The notes: generated by a model not told the origin, from the sequence alone. DNA of 64,000 nucleotides from Aliigemmobacter aestuarii (GCF_004799285.1 NZ_SSND01000001.1:1302001-1366000), one strand, 5' to 3'. Positions 34,670 to 48,559 are shown, numbered from the stretch's first letter. Numbers and translations: made by a program.

Positions 34670-36583
34670 TCAGGCGCGTTTGCCCAGGGTAGTGACGCCC
34701 AGAACCTCAAGCACCTTCGCCTCGATCTGGGGGGCGTCCATTCCGGCCAGGCGATACATCGCCTCGGGGCTGGCCTGGTCGATGAAGGTGTCGGGCAGAA
34801 CCATCGAGCGGAACTTCAGCCCCCGGTCGAACACCCCCTCGTCGGCCAAGAGTTGCGCGACATGGCTGCCAAAGCCGCCAACAGCCCCTTCCTCGATGGT
34901 GATCAGCGCCTGATGTTCGCGCGCAAGGCGCAGGATCAGGTCGCGGTCCAGCGGTTTGGCGAACCGGGCATCGGCCACGGTCGGGGCGAGGCCGCGCGCG
35001 GCGAGCGATTCCGCGGCCTTCAGCACCTCGGCCAGCCGCGTCCCGAAGGACAGAAGCGCCACGCCGGCGCCTTCGCGCATCAAGCGGCCGCGACCGATCT
35101 CGATCGGCTGGCCGCGTTCGGGCATCTCGACCCCCACGCCTTCGCCGCGCGGATAGCGGAAGGCCGACGGCCCCTCGTCATGGGCGGCGGCGGTGGCGAC
35201 CATGTGCACCAGTTCCGCCTCGTCGGCGGCGGCCATCACCACCATGCCCGGCAGGTTTGCCAGGAAGGCCACGTCGAAGCTGCCCGCATGGGTCGCGCCA
35301 TCGGCCCCGACCAGCCCCGCCCGGTCGATCGCGAAGCGCACCGGAAGCCGCTGGATCGCCACGTCATGCACCACCTGGTCATAGCCGCGCTGCAGGAAGG
35401 TGGAATAGATCGCGCAGAACGGCTTCAACCCGCCGGCGGCAAGGCCCGCGCTGAAGGTGACAGCGTGCTGTTCCGCGATGCCCACGTCAAAGCAGCGGCG
35501 CGGGAAGCGTTCGGCGAACAGATTGAGGCCGGTGCCATCGGGCATGGCCGCCGTCACCGCCACGATGCGTTCGTCCGATTCCGCCTCGCGGATCAGGCTT
35601 TGCGCGAAAACCTTGGTATAGCTCGGCGCGTTCGACGGGGCCTTGACCTGCTGGCCGGTGATCACATCGAATTTCGCCGTGGCGTGCCCCTTGTCCACCG
35701 CGCGTTCGGCCGGGGCATAGCCCTTGCCCTTCTTCGTCAGCACATGGATCAGGATCGGCCCCGTCGCCCGGGCCCGCGCCGTCCGCAGGACCGGCAGCAA
35801 CTGGTCAAGGTCATGGCCGTCGATCGGCCCGACATAGGAAAACCCCAGTTCCTCGAACAGGGTGCCACCCACGGCCATGCCCTTGATCATTTCCTTGGCG
35901 CGCCGCGCGCCTTCCTGGAAGGGTTCCGGCAAAAGCCCCATCGCCCCCTTCGCAGCCGCCTTCAGATCCTGGAACGGCGCGCCCGCGTAAAGCCGCGACA
36001 GATAGGAGGACAGCGCCCCCACCGGCGGGGCGATCGACATTTCGTTGTCATTGAGGATGACGAACAGCCGCTGCTTCAGATGGCCTGCGTTGTTCATCGC
36101 CTCGAAGGCCATGCCCGCGCTCATCGACCCGTCGCCGATCACCGCCACCGCATCGCCCGGATCCCCCCCGAGGTCGGCGGCGCAGGCAAATCCCAGGGCC
36201 GCGCTGATCGAGGTCGAGGAATGCGCCGCGCCGAAAGGGTCATAGGGGCTTTCGCTGCGCTTGGTGAAACCCGACAGCCCGCCCTCCATGCGCAGCGTGC
36301 GGATGCGGTCGCGACGCCCGGTCAGGATCTTGTGCGGATAGCACTGGTGGCCCACGTCCCAGATGATCTTGTCCCGCGGTGCGTCAAAGACGGCATGCAG
36401 CGCCACGGTCAGTTCGACCACGCCAAGGCCCGCGCCAAGGTGCCCACCGGTGACGGACACGGCCGAAATCGTCTCGGCCCGCAGCTCGTCGGCCAGCTGG
36501 CGCAACTCGCGGTCGCTTAGCCCCTTCATGTCGGCGGGCACACGCACGCGGTCGAGGATCGGGGTATGGGGTCGTTCGGTCAT
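34670..36583 (-). CDS. dxs: 1-deoxy-D-xylulose-5-phosphate synthase
   Basis: Thiamine-diphosphate enzyme for the first step of the MEP isoprenoid pathway (pyruvate plus glyceraldehyde 3-phosphate). The 637 residues show the early catalytic His in [15 protein letters not shown], the ThDP/Mg motif [18 protein letters not shown], then [18 protein letters not shown] and the C-terminal transketolase domain with [18 protein letters not shown]. The ATG at 36581-36583 has GGAGGGCGCAGG. It follows ispA by 37 bases in the xseB-ispA-dxs order usual in alphaproteobacteria. Confidence 0.97.
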   Translation of the reverse strand: MTERPHTPILDRVRVPADMKGLSDRELRQLADELRAETISAVSVTGGHLGAGLGVVELTVALHAVFDAPRDKIIWDVGHQCYPHKILTGRRDRIRTLRMEGGLSGFTKRSESPYDPFGAAHSSTSISAALGFACAADLGGDPGDAVAVIGDGSMSAGMAFEAMNNAGHLKQRLFVILNDNEMSIAPPVGALSSYLSRLYAGAPFQDLKAAAKGAMGLLPEPFQEGARRAKEMIKGMAVGGTLFEELGFSYVGPIDGHDLDQLLPVLRTARARATGPILIHVLTKKGKGYAPAERAVDKGHATAKFDVITGQQVKAPSNAPSYTKVFAQSLIREAESDERIVAVTAAMPDGTGLNLFAERFPRRCFDVGIAEQHAVTFSAGLAAGGLKPFCAIYSTFLQRGYDQVVHDVAIQRLPVRFAIDRAGLVGADGATHAGSFDVAFLANLPGMVVMAAADEAELVHMVATAAAHDEGPSAFRYPRGEGVGVEMPERGQPIEIGRGRLMREGAGVALLSFGTRLAEVLKAAESLAARGLAPTVADARFAKPLDRDLILRLAREHQALITIEEGAVGGFGSHVAQLLADEGVFDRGLKFRSMVLPDTFIDQASPEAMYRLAGMDAPQIEAKVLEVLGVTTLGKRA

Positions 36584-36620
36584 CCTGCGCCCTCCGCGCA
36601 CGCGCCCCGCGCCGGGGCCG

Positions 36621-37490
36621 TCAGTTCCGCCGCGCGATAACGAAACGCGCGGCCTCCTTCAAGGTTTCTGCCGCAGCGCCATAGGGCGTCAGCGCGGCCT
36701 CGGCCTCGTCGATCAGGGCTGTGGCCCGTGCCTTTGCGCCCTCCAGCCCCAGAAGCGAGACGAAGGTGGCCTTGCCCGCATCGGCATCCTTGCCCACGCG
36801 CTTGCCCACCGCGGCCGCGTCGCCCTCGACATCAAGGATGTCGTCGGCAATCTGGAAGGCCAGGCCCAGGGCCGTGGCATAGGCGCGCAGGGGGGCGGGA
36901 TCGGCCCCGGCCAGGATCGCCCCGGCCTCGGCGGAAAAGCGGATCAGGGCGCCGGTCTTGCCAGCCTGCAATTCGGTGATCTGCGCCAGCGTCAGCGGCG
37001 CGGGCGCGGTTTCGGCGGCGATGTCCAGCGCCTGGCCCAGAACCATGCCCTCTGCGCCCGATGCTTTCGCCAGACCCGCGACCAGCGCCACGCGCACCTC
37101 TGCCGGACCAAGCGCAGGGGCGCACATCAGCTCGAACGCCAGCGTCTGCAGCGCGTCCCCGGCAAGGATGGCGGTCGCCTCGTCCCATTTCACATGCACG
37201 GTGGGCTGGCCGCGGCGCAGATCGTCATCGTCCATGCTGGGCAGGTCGTCATGCACAAGACTGTAGGCATGCAGCGCCTCGACCGCCGCCGCCGCCGATA
37301 GGGCGGCTTCGGTGGTCAGCCCGTGCATTCGCGCGCCTTCCAGCACCAGAAACCCGCGCAGCCGCTTGCCGCCCGACACCGCATAGCGCATCGCATGGAC
37401 GACGGGCTGGTCGGCCATGCCGGCCAGTGCCAGGGCCAGACGTACCTCGATCAGCGCGGCATCAGCAGCCAGAACCTCGCGAAAGCTCAC
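36621..37490 (-). CDS. ispA: Polyprenyl (farnesyl) diphosphate synthase
   Basis: Trans-prenyltransferase condensing isopentenyl diphosphate with allylic diphosphates. The first Asp-rich motif is [17 protein letters not shown] and the second is [26 protein letters not shown] holds the substrate-binding Lys/Arg. At 289 residues it fits short-chain synthases (IspA). The GTG start overlaps the xseB stop (GTGA). Product length (C10, C15 or C20) is inferred from context. Confidence 0.93.
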   Translation of the reverse strand: MSFREVLAADAALIEVRLALALAGMADQPVVHAMRYAVSGGKRLRGFLVLEGARMHGLTTEAALSAAAAVEALHAYSLVHDDLPSMDDDDLRRGQPTVHVKWDEATAILAGDALQTLAFELMCAPALGPAEVRVALVAGLAKASGAEGMVLGQALDIAAETAPAPLTLAQITELQAGKTGALIRFSAEAGAILAGADPAPLRAYATALGLAFQIADDILDVEGDAAAVGKRVGKDADAGKATFVSLLGLEGAKARATALIDEAEAALTPYGAAAETLKEAARFVIARRN

Positions 37491-37726
37491 AGCCCCTCCG
37501 CCGGAGTGGTTCCCACCGCACGGCCTTCCTGTGCGCGGATCATCTCGACCCGCGCTTCGGCCTGCGCCAGCTTGTCGGCGCAGTGCTTCTTCAGTTCCGC
37601 GCCGCGTTCATAAAGGGCAATCGACGCCTCAAGCGCCACGTCGCCGCGTTCCAGCTGGCCGACGACCGCCTCGAGAGCGGCCATCGCCTCTTCGAATGTC
37701 ATCTCGGCAACGGGCTTTTCGGTCAT
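37487..37726 (-). CDS. xseB: Exodeoxyribonuclease VII small subunit
   Basis: Small subunit of the single-strand exonuclease. The 79-residue helical product carries the family signature FEEAMAALEAVVGQLERGDV followed by LEASIALYERGAELKKHC. It overlaps the deacetylase gene upstream by four bases and ispA downstream by four. The large subunit xseA is not in the window. Confidence 0.94.
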   Translation of the reverse strand: MTEKPVAEMTFEEAMAALEAVVGQLERGDVALEASIALYERGAELKKHCADKLAQAEARVEMIRAQEGRAVGTTPAEGL

Positions 37727-38664
37727 CTTCCGTATTCCTCCAGAACTTCGACATGGGCCGCGACCGAGGCCGCAAGCGCGCGCAGATCATAGCCGCCCTC
37801 AAGGCACGATACCACCCGCCCGCCGCAGGACCGGCGCGCCCAGTCGCACAGCCGTTCGGTCAGCCAGCGGAAATCGGCCTCGCGCCAGCGCAGCGTGGCT
37901 AGCGGATCATCCTCATGTGCATCGAACCCGGCCGAGATCAGCAGGAATTCCGCATCCGACCGCTCCAGTGCCGGAAAGATCCGCGCCTCGTAGGCCGCGC
38001 GCATCTCGGCCCCGCCGGTGCCCGACTGCAGGGCCACGTTGACGATCTGGCCATGCGCGCCCACCTCTTCGGGAAAGCCCGAGCCGGGAAACAGCGGTAT
38101 CTGCTGGCTTGAGGCGAACAGCACGCGCGCCTCGTCCCACAACAGTTGCTGCGTGCCATTGCCGTGGTGGACGTCGAAATCGACGATCGCTACCTTCTTC
38201 AGCCCGTGATGGTCCAGAAGCCGGCGCGCGGCGATCGCGACCGTGCCGAACAGGCAGAAGCCCATCGCGCGTTCGCTTTCCGCGTGATGTCCGGGCGGGC
38301 GGGCGGCCACGAAGGCATTCGCGATTTCCCCCGCCATGACGGCATCGACGGCCGCGCAAGCCCCGCCGACGCCGCGCAGGGCCGCGCGCAGCGAACCGGG
38401 CGACAGGTAGGTGTCCCCGTCCCAGTCGGACCAGCCTTCAACGGGCACCGCGCGCCGGACCGCCTCGATGTAGCGGGCCGGATGGCAGCGCAACACATCG
38501 GCCTCGTCGCCCATCGGGCATGCGCGCCGCTCCACCGGCAGGCCGGAAAGGCCAAGCTCCACCGCCTTCAGCCGCGCGGCCTGTTCGGGATGGCCCGGCG
38601 GCTCGCGGTGATCCAGACAATCGGGATGGGAATAGAACGCTGTTGCCAAGGCCCGCTCCTTCAT
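37723..38664 (-). CDS. Histone-deacetylase-family zinc hydrolase
   Basis: Bacterial class II HDAC-like amidohydrolase of 313 residues. HPEQAARLKAVE starts the domain. AARPPGHHAESERAMGFCLF carries the paired His, VAIVDFDVHHGNGTQQLLWD the zinc-binding Asp/His, ISAGFDAHEDDP the second zinc Asp, and SCLEGGYDLRALA the transition-state region. Substrates in bacteria may be acetyl-polyamines or other acetyl-amides. The ATG at 38662-38664 has only a weak ribosome-binding site. It leads the xseB-ispA-dxs operon by ATGA overlap. Confidence 0.9.
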   Translation of the reverse strand: MKERALATAFYSHPDCLDHREPPGHPEQAARLKAVELGLSGLPVERRACPMGDEADVLRCHPARYIEAVRRAVPVEGWSDWDGDTYLSPGSLRAALRGVGGACAAVDAVMAGEIANAFVAARPPGHHAESERAMGFCLFGTVAIAARRLLDHHGLKKVAIVDFDVHHGNGTQQLLWDEARVLFASSQQIPLFPGSGFPEEVGAHGQIVNVALQSGTGGAEMRAAYEARIFPALERSDAEFLLISAGFDAHEDDPLATLRWREADFRWLTERLCDWARRSCGGRVVSCLEGGYDLRALAASVAAHVEVLEEYGR

Positions 38665-38700
38665 ATTGACCCAAACACCCGTCCGGGGAGGGGCGTGAGG

Positions 38701-38728
38701 CGTCCGGGGCGCAGCGCCCCCGGCCTTG
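38701..38728 (-). terminator. GC-rich hairpin after petR
   Basis: TCCGGGGCGCAGCGCCCCCGG can fold into a nine-base GC stem immediately downstream of the petR stop. There is no T tract. A closely similar hairpin occurs at 42358-42385. Confidence 0.5.
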
Positions 38729-38735
38729 CCTGCCC

Positions 38736-39437
38736 TCAATCCGGTTGCAGCATATATCCCGCGCCCCGCACCGTCTGCAGATAGCGCGGCTGTTTCGGAT
38801 CGGCCTCGATCTTGCGGCGCAGGCGCGTGATCTGCACGTCTACGGCGCGCTCCTGCGTGCCGCTGTCGTCGCGCCCCAGATCGCCCACCAGCGCCTCGCG
38901 GCTGACCGGTTCGCCTGGCTTGGCCGCGAAGATCCGCATCAGCTGCGCCTCGGTCGCGGTCAACCGGACAGGTTCGTTGCCGCGCCAGAGTTCGCCCCGT
39001 TCCATGTCATAGCGCACAGGACCAAGATGCAGCACCTTCGGCCCCGCCTCGGCTGCGGCCTGCGCCGGGACCCGCCGCAGGATCGCGTTGATCCGCAAAA
39101 GCAGTTCCTTCGGCTCGAACGGTTTGACCAGGTAATCGTCGGCCCCGGCTTCCAGCCCTTCGATCCGGTTCGCCGTTTCCCCCTTCGCCGTCAGCAAAAG
39201 GATCGGTGTCGTCATCTTTGCCCGCAGCGACCGCGTGAGCGCGATGCCATCCTCGCCGGGCATCATCACATCCAGCACGATCATGTCGAATTCCAGCCCC
39301 GACAGAAGCCGCCGGGCCTGCGCGGCATCGCGCGCGACCGACACCAGAAACCCGTTGCGCATCAGGAATTTCTGCAGCAGGCCCCGGATGCGTTCGTCGT
39401 CATCCACGACCAGAAGATGCGCCTGCGTGGCATTCAT
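38736..39437 (-). CDS. petR: OmpR-type response regulator, PetR-like
   Basis: Two-component response regulator of 233 residues. The receiver domain has the acidic pocket VVDDDERIRG, the phospho-acceptor Asp56 in MIVLDVMMPGEDG, TAKGETANR and DYLVKPFEPKEL. The C-terminal OmpR winged helix ends RAVDVQITRLRRKIEADP and RGAGYML. It directly follows a MarR-type gene with overlapping stop/start, the petP-petR arrangement known from Rhodobacter capsulatus, where PetR is needed for growth and lies near the cytochrome bc1 genes. Those genes are not adjacent here, and no histidine kinase is linked. Confidence 0.88.
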   Translation of the reverse strand: MNATQAHLLVVDDDERIRGLLQKFLMRNGFLVSVARDAAQARRLLSGLEFDMIVLDVMMPGEDGIALTRSLRAKMTTPILLLTAKGETANRIEGLEAGADDYLVKPFEPKELLLRINAILRRVPAQAAAEAGPKVLHLGPVRYDMERGELWRGNEPVRLTATEAQLMRIFAAKPGEPVSREALVGDLGRDDSGTQERAVDVQITRLRRKIEADPKQPRYLQTVRGAGYMLQPD

Positions 39438-39934
39438 GAACCGCTCTCCTTCATCGACTGGTAATGTCGCCGCATCTCGGGGTCCATCATCGCCTCGAGA
39501 ACGGTCCGAAACCCCTGAACGGCCGCCGGCCCCGCGGCACGGTAGGCGGCGCGCATCCGTGCCCTCTGGGCGTCCGACAGCTCGCGTTCCAGTTCGGCAC
39601 CCTTTTCGGTCAGGAACAGGTGCCTTTCGCGGCGGTCCTTGCGGCCGACCCGGCTTTCGACCAGACCGTCGTCGATCAGGCTGCGCAGAACACGGTTCAG
39701 CGACTGCTTGGTGACGCCGAGGATCGACAGCAGGTTGTTCACCGTTGTGCCGGGGCTGCGATGGATGAAATGCAGCGCCCGGTGATGGGCGCGGCCGTAA
39801 TCCATCCGTTCAAGGATCCTGTCGGGATCGGCGGTGAAGCCGCGATAGGCGAAGAACATCGCCTCGATGCCCTTGCGCAACTGCTCGTCCGTCAGGAACA
39901 GAAGGGTTTCACCCCCAACGCTGCCCTCGGCCAT
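39434..39934 (-). CDS. petP: MarR-family regulator, PetP-like
   Basis: DNA-binding protein of 166 residues with the MarR winged helix: RMDYGRAHHRALHFIHRSPG, the recognition helix region LLSILGVTKQSLNRVLRSLI, the wing SRVGRKDRRERHLFLTEKG and long terminal helices. The ATG at 39932-39934 is preceded by GAGGGGG. Overlap with petR argues for a joint role. A TTGA-N11-TCAA palindrome over its own -35 box suggests autoregulation. Confidence 0.88.
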   Translation of the reverse strand: MAEGSVGGETLLFLTDEQLRKGIEAMFFAYRGFTADPDRILERMDYGRAHHRALHFIHRSPGTTVNNLLSILGVTKQSLNRVLRSLIDDGLVESRVGRKDRRERHLFLTEKGAELERELSDAQRARMRAAYRAAGPAAVQGFRTVLEAMMDPEMRRHYQSMKESGS

Positions 39935-39957
39935 GACCCACCCCCTCGTTTCCGAGG

Positions 39958-39993
39958 ATTTTATGTCAGCCTTGTTGACTTTCCAAGACTCAA
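39958..39993 (-). promoter_or_regulatory. petPR promoter with overlapping palindrome
   Basis: On the minus strand TTGGAA (39986-39981), a 17-base spacer and TAAAAT (39963-39958) form a sigma-70-type promoter. The 19-bp near-palindrome TTGACTTTCCAAGACTCAA (39975-39993) covers the -35 box, a plausible MarR operator. Confidence 0.6.
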
Positions 39994-40027
39994 CTGATAG
40001 CGAAACGCAGATTTGGCGCAACTTTAT

Positions 40028-40040
40028 GTCCGAAACGGAC
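40028..40040. promoter_or_regulatory. Inverted repeat GTCCG-AAA-CGGAC ahead of ilvE
   Basis: A perfect 5-bp inverted repeat with AAA spacer lies 43 bases before the ilvE ATG, in the ilvE leader or promoter. It may be an operator or a leader hairpin. The regulator is unknown. Confidence 0.35.
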
Positions 40041-40083
40041 CTATGAGGCGCAACAATCGCAAATTCCCGAAGGAGGTGGGATC

Positions 40084-40950
40084 ATGGCGGGTTATGATGA
40101 TCGCGACGGAAACATCTGGATGGACGGGCAGCTTGTGGAGTGGCGCGATGCCAAGGTCCATATCCTGACCCATGCACTCCACTATGCCTCGTCCGTTTTC
40201 GAGGGTGAACGCTGCTACAACGGCAAGATCTTCAAATCGGTCGAACATTCCGAACGGCTGCGCAAGTCGGGCGAACTGCTCGACATGCCGCTGCCCTATT
40301 CGGTGGCCGAGATCGAGGCCGCAAAGGAAGCGGTGCTGAAGGCCAACGGGCTGACCAACGCCTATGTCCGCGCACTGGCCTGGCGCGGCGCGGGCGAAGA
40401 CATGGGCGTCGCCTCCAAGCGCAACCCGATCCGGATGGCCGTGGCCGCCTGGGAATGGGGCAACTACTATGGCGATGCCAAGATGAAGGGCGCAAAGCTC
40501 GACATCGCGAAATGGCGCCGCCCCGATCCGGCGACCATCCCGCATGCCGCCAAGGCCGCAGGGCTTTACATGATCTGCACCATGTCCAAGCACGCCGCCG
40601 AGGCGAAGGGCTGTTCGGACGCGATGATGTTCGACTATCGCGGCTATGTGGCCGAGGCGACCGGCGCGAACATCTTCTTCGTCAAGGATGGCGAAGTCTT
40701 CACGCCGATCCCCGACGCGATCCTGAACGGCATCACGCGCCAGACCGTGATCGGCATGCTCAAGGACATGGGTGTGAAGGTGCATGAGGTGCGGATCAAC
40801 CCCGGCGATCTGGAAGGCTTCCAGCAATGCTTCCTGACCGGCACCGCGGCCGAGATCACGCCCGTGGGCCAGATCGGCGACTACACCTTCGAGGTGGGGG
40901 AACTGACCCGCCGCGTGGCCACCGATTACGAAAAGCTGGTCCGCGCCTGA
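40084..40950 (+). CDS. ilvE: Branched-chain amino acid aminotransferase
   Basis: Fold-type IV PLP aminotransferase for the last step of Leu, Ile and Val synthesis. The 288 residues start GNIWMDGQLVEWRDAKVHIL and HALHYASSVFEGERCY. PLP Lys157 is in TIPHAAKAAGLYM. The cofactor Glu lies in RGYVAEATGANIFFV, and LTGTAAEITPV closes the site. A strong AGGAGG stands before the ATG. It is a single gene, ending in a terminator, and is divergent from petPR. Confidence 0.96.
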   Translation: MAGYDDRDGNIWMDGQLVEWRDAKVHILTHALHYASSVFEGERCYNGKIFKSVEHSERLRKSGELLDMPLPYSVAEIEAAKEAVLKANGLTNAYVRALAWRGAGEDMGVASKRNPIRMAVAAWEWGNYYGDAKMKGAKLDIAKWRRPDPATIPHAAKAAGLYMICTMSKHAAEAKGCSDAMMFDYRGYVAEATGANIFFVKDGEVFTPIPDAILNGITRQTVIGMLKDMGVKVHEVRINPGDLEGFQQCFLTGTAAEITPVGQIGDYTFEVGELTRRVATDYEKLVRA

Positions 40951-40968
40951 TCCCTTGAGGCAAAACAG

Positions 40969-41006
40969 AAGGCCGCCGTTCCCGGTCCGGGACGGCGGCC
41001 TTTTTT
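40969..41006 (+). terminator. Intrinsic terminator after ilvE
   Basis: AAGGCCGCCGTTCCCG pairs with CGGGACGGCGGCCTT (one bulged T), then six T. It lies 18 bases after the ilvE stop. Confidence 0.95.
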
Positions 41007-41046
41007 CATGGCGGCCCCGCGCATCGGTGCGCAGGGCCGACCCGGC

Positions 41047-41232
41047 TCAGGTGCTGCGACCGCGTTCGATCCGCGCATATTCGACGATGCGACGCCCGGC
41101 TTCCTTGCGCAGTTGCGGACGGCGATGCAGGCGCGCCCAGATCGACGATCCGCCTTCCCGCGCGATCGTCAGGAAGTGCTTCACCCGCCCCCCGTCCGAG
41201 GGCTCGCGACGGTCTGCCAGATGTTTGCTCAT
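41047..41232 (-). CDS. Small basic hypothetical protein, 61 residues
   Basis: A short Arg-rich protein: SKHLADRREPSDGGRVKHF, then EGGSSIWARLHRRPQLRKEA and a closing RIERGRST. It has no Cys, signal peptide or membrane segment. The Shine-Dalgarno GAGAGGAGG before the ATG is very strong, which supports a real gene. It lies 56 bases after queG on the same strand. No family is recognised. Confidence 0.65.
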   Translation of the reverse strand: MSKHLADRREPSDGGRVKHFLTIAREGGSSIWARLHRRPQLRKEAGRRIVEYARIERGRST

Positions 41233-41288
41233 GGCCTGTCCTCCTCTCCTGGTGGAGGAGCAGGATAACACCGAATCGCCCGGTGCGG

Positions 41289-42335
41289 TCAAATTCCCGA
41301 AATTCCGGCGGAAAGTCGCCCGACCGCCCATTGTGCCGCGTCCGCGACCTCGGGGGCGGGATCGGCGGTCAATCCGGCGGCAACGTCGCGCAGGGCGGGA
41401 AGCCCCGAATTGCCGATCGCATAAAGCACGTTGCGCACGAACCGGTCGCGGCCGATCCGCTTGATCGGGCTGCCCGCGAAACGCGCGCGGAAGGCGACAT
41501 CATCCAGCACCGCAAGCTCGGCCAGGTCCGGCGCGCCGATGCGCGGCTGATAGCCGATCTCGGTGGCGGCCTGTGCGAACTTGTTCCACGGGCAGACCGC
41601 AAGACAATCGTCGCAGCCATAGATCCGGTTGCCCAGAAGGGGGCGCAGCGTCTCGTCCACCGGGCCCTTGTGTTCGATGGTCAGATAGGAAATGCAGCGC
41701 CGCGCGTCCAGCTGGTAGGGCGCCGGGAAGGCCCGCGTCGGACAGATGTCCAGACAGGCGCGGCAGGTTCCGCAATGGCTGATTTCGGCTGCGTCCCTTG
41801 GCAGGTCGAGCGTGGTGAAGATCGCCCCCAGAAAGAACCAGTTGCCCAGATCGCGCGACAGAAGGTTGGTATGCTTGCCTTGCCATCCCAGCCCCGCCGC
41901 CTGCGCCAGCGGCTTTTCCATCACCGGGGCGGTGTCGACAAAGACCTTGATTTCGGCCGTCAGCCCGTCGCGCGCAGCCGCGTCGATCAGCCACCGGCCA
42001 AGCCGTTTCAGGCGGCGCTTGACCAGATCGTGGTAATCCTTGCCCTGCGCATAAACGCTGATCGCCGCGCGGTCGGGGTGTTCCAGGACCGCCAGCGGAT
42101 CGGCCTCGGGCGTGTAGACCTCGGCCAGCATGATGACCGACCGCGCCTCGGGCCAGAGTGCGGCGGCCGATCCGCGCCACTCTGCGCGCTCGGCCATCCA
42201 GCCCATCTGCCCATGCCGCCCGTCCTCCAGAAAGGCGCGCAGGCGTCCGGCCGCGTCGGGCACCGCGTCAGGGGCGCAGATCCCCATCCCGGCGAAACCC
42301 TCGGCCAATGCCTGCCGAAGAAGCCGCGCCTTCAA
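41289..42335 (-). CDS. queG: Epoxyqueuosine reductase QueG
   Basis: Cobalamin- and iron-sulfur-dependent enzyme for the last step of queuosine formation in tRNA. About 348 residues, with [34 protein letters not shown] (catalytic Asp), [13 protein letters not shown], ferredoxin-like motifs [15 protein letters not shown] and [13 protein letters not shown], and a C-terminal HEAT-like end. The start is uncertain: family members begin near [14 protein letters not shown], where the only codon is TTG (42335). An ATG at 42422 would add 29 residues encoded by a dispersed repeat and overlap the GST gene, so I prefer TTG. Confidence 0.9.
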   Translation of the reverse strand: MKARLLRQALAEGFAGMGICAPDAVPDAAGRLRAFLEDGRHGQMGWMAERAEWRGSAAALWPEARSVIMLAEVYTPEADPLAVLEHPDRAAISVYAQGKDYHDLVKRRLKRLGRWLIDAAARDGLTAEIKVFVDTAPVMEKPLAQAAGLGWQGKHTNLLSRDLGNWFFLGAIFTTLDLPRDAAEISHCGTCRACLDICPTRAFPAPYQLDARRCISYLTIEHKGPVDETLRPLLGNRIYGCDDCLAVCPWNKFAQAATEIGYQPRIGAPDLAELAVLDDVAFRARFAGSPIKRIGRDRFVRNVLYAIGNSGLPALRDVAAGLTADPAPEVADAAQWAVGRLSAGISGI

Positions 42336-42385
42336 CCTGACGAAAATACCCTCGGGGGGTCCGGGGGGCGAAGCGCCCCCGGCCT
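42331..42385. repeat. Second copy of dispersed element plus GC hairpin at the queG start
   Basis: TTCAACCTGACGAAAATACC repeats one arm of the inverted repeat at 34576-34595 (TTCAACCTGATCGAAATACC). It is followed by a GC hairpin, GGGGGGCGAAGCGCCCCC, like the one after petR. The element spans the queG start and the end of the upstream GST gene. Confidence 0.65.
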
Positions 42386-42402
42386 GTCCGCCCGCGCCGG
42401 GC

Positions 42403-43068
42403 TCAGAAGTCGAGATCGGCATAGTGCCGCGGGGGCGGGAAGCCCGGCACCTGATCGACCAGCAATGTACGGAAAGAGGGGCGCGACTTGATCTTCGCGT
42501 ACCAGTCCTTGACCGTGGCCGACCGGTTCCAGTCGACATCCGAGATATAGTCGAGGCAGGACAGATGCGCCGCGGCGGCGAAATCGGCCAGCGTCATCTG
42601 GTCGCCGGCCAGCCAGCGGCGCTGATCCAGAAGCCAGGCAAGGTAGTCGAGGTGATACTTGATCGCCTGCGCCCCGGCCTTGACGTTCTTCGAATCCGGG
42701 TAGCCCAGCTTCATCACCTTCTTGTTGACCCGTTCGTACAGCAGCTTCGAGGTGACTTCCTCGTGGAACTTGTCGTCGAACCAGGCGCACAGCCGGCGCA
42801 CCTCGTACCGGGTATCCGGGTCGCGGGGCATCAGTTGCGGGTTGGGGTTGGTTTCCTCGATGAATTCGCAGATGGCCTGGCTTTCGCTCAGCACCCGGCC
42901 ATCCATCCGCAGGATCGGCACCTTGCCCGCAGGGTTGCGGCGCAGGAATTCCTGGCTGGGTTCCCAGTAGCGTTCTTCCACCAGTTCGACCTCGATCCGC
43001 TTTTCGGCCAGCGTCAGGCGGACCTTGCGGCAGAAGGGCGACAGGGCGAAGTGATAGAGGCGGTTCAT
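42403..43068 (-). CDS. Glutathione S-transferase family protein (second)
   Basis: GST-fold protein of 221 residues. The N-terminal thioredoxin-like domain begins [20 protein letters not shown] with a CxxR-type site (Cys13), [13 protein letters not shown] holds the cis-Pro loop, and [13 protein letters not shown] the Glu/Ser glutathione contacts. The helical domain has [18 protein letters not shown]. The Cys in the active-site position suggests an omega/beta-like or thiol-transfer role rather than classical conjugation. The GC hairpin after its stop may terminate the transcript. Confidence 0.88.
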   Translation of the reverse strand: MNRLYHFALSPFCRKVRLTLAEKRIEVELVEERYWEPSQEFLRRNPAGKVPILRMDGRVLSESQAICEFIEETNPNPQLMPRDPDTRYEVRRLCAWFDDKFHEEVTSKLLYERVNKKVMKLGYPDSKNVKAGAQAIKYHLDYLAWLLDQRRWLAGDQMTLADFAAAAHLSCLDYISDVDWNRSATVKDWYAKIKSRPSFRTLLVDQVPGFPPPRHYADLDF

Positions 43069-43147
43069 CGCGGCACGTTCTTTTCTTGGCTGCGCCCCTT
43101 CAATGCCCGCTGCGGGGCGGAAATTCAATCCCCGCGCCGCGCCCGGA

Positions 43148-43891
43148 TCAATCCTCGAAACAGGCGGCGCGGCCGTCGCGTCGGATGGTTTCGGCGCCGT
43201 CCAGAACCTGCGCGGCCTTGCGGCGCACCACAGGGCCGGGCCGGGCCGCGCTGCGCCCCTTGGGATCGGGCAGCACCGAGGCCAGCCGGGCCGCCTGCAC
43301 AGGCGTCAGGTTCGCGGCATCCACGCCAAAGTAATGCCGCGCCGCCGCCTGCACCCCGAAGACGCCTTCATCGAATTCCGCGACATTTAGATAGACTTCG
43401 AGGATCCGCCGCTTGGACCAGAAAAGCTCGACCAACGGTGTCAGCATCCCCTCCATCGCCTTGCGGCCCCAGTTGCGCCCGTGCCAGAGATAGACGTTCT
43501 TGACCACCTGCTGGCTGATGGTCGAGGCGCCGCGGTTCCCGCCTTCGGCGATGGCGGCGCGGATCGCGCGCATGTCGAAACCCCAGTGCAGGCAGAAATT
43601 GGCATCCTCGGCGGCCACCACCGACCGGGCCATGACCGGGGCGATGTCGTCCCAGTCGGCCCATTCCCGTTCGATCCCGCCAAGCCGGGCGCTTTCCTGA
43701 AGCTGGTAGATGTTCGTGGGCGGGTTGAAGAAGGAAAACAGCAGCACAAGGAACAGGACCGCGCCCGCCACCCCCAGCACCCCGCGCAGGACCCAGCGGC
43801 GCAGCACGCCGCGTCCCGGCAACCGGCGGGGGGCAGGTTCGGGCCGTTCATCGGTCTCGGCCGGGGTCTTGCGCTTGCTGGATTTCGCCAT
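43148..43891 (-). CDS. mtgA: Monofunctional peptidoglycan glycosyltransferase MtgA
   Basis: Membrane-anchored GT51 enzyme that polymerises lipid II. The 247 residues have a basic cytoplasmic tail, one transmembrane helix (about 36-53, LGVAGAVLFLVLLFSFF), the catalytic Glu in SVVAAEDANFCLHWGFD, RGASTISQQVVKNVYLW, KRRILEVYLNVAEF, and no transpeptidase domain. With the PBP1A gene and uppP this gives three steps of wall polymer synthesis in the window. Confidence 0.94.
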   Translation of the reverse strand: MAKSSKRKTPAETDERPEPAPRRLPGRGVLRRWVLRGVLGVAGAVLFLVLLFSFFNPPTNIYQLQESARLGGIEREWADWDDIAPVMARSVVAAEDANFCLHWGFDMRAIRAAIAEGGNRGASTISQQVVKNVYLWHGRNWGRKAMEGMLTPLVELFWSKRRILEVYLNVAEFDEGVFGVQAAARHYFGVDAANLTPVQAARLASVLPDPKGRSAARPGPVVRRKAAQVLDGAETIRRDGRAACFED

Positions 43892-43987
43892 GGGCCAGCA
43901 AGTGCATGATCGGCCGCCGCCGGTCAAGGTGGCGGCAGGCGGCGGGGCATCCGTCCGCCTTTCGCGCGGCCGGCGGACGACGGAAAT

Positions 43988-44016
43988 GGAAAGGCCCCCG
44001 AAGCGGGGGCCTTTCC
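43988..44016 (-). terminator. Hairpin downstream of gltB
   Basis: A perfect 12-bp stem, GGAAAGGCCCCC with GGGGGCCTTTCC, and a five-base loop lie five bases after the gltB stop. The following T content on the minus strand is modest. Confidence 0.82.
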
Positions 44017-44020
44017 TGTG

Positions 44021-48559
<4,539 letters not shown>

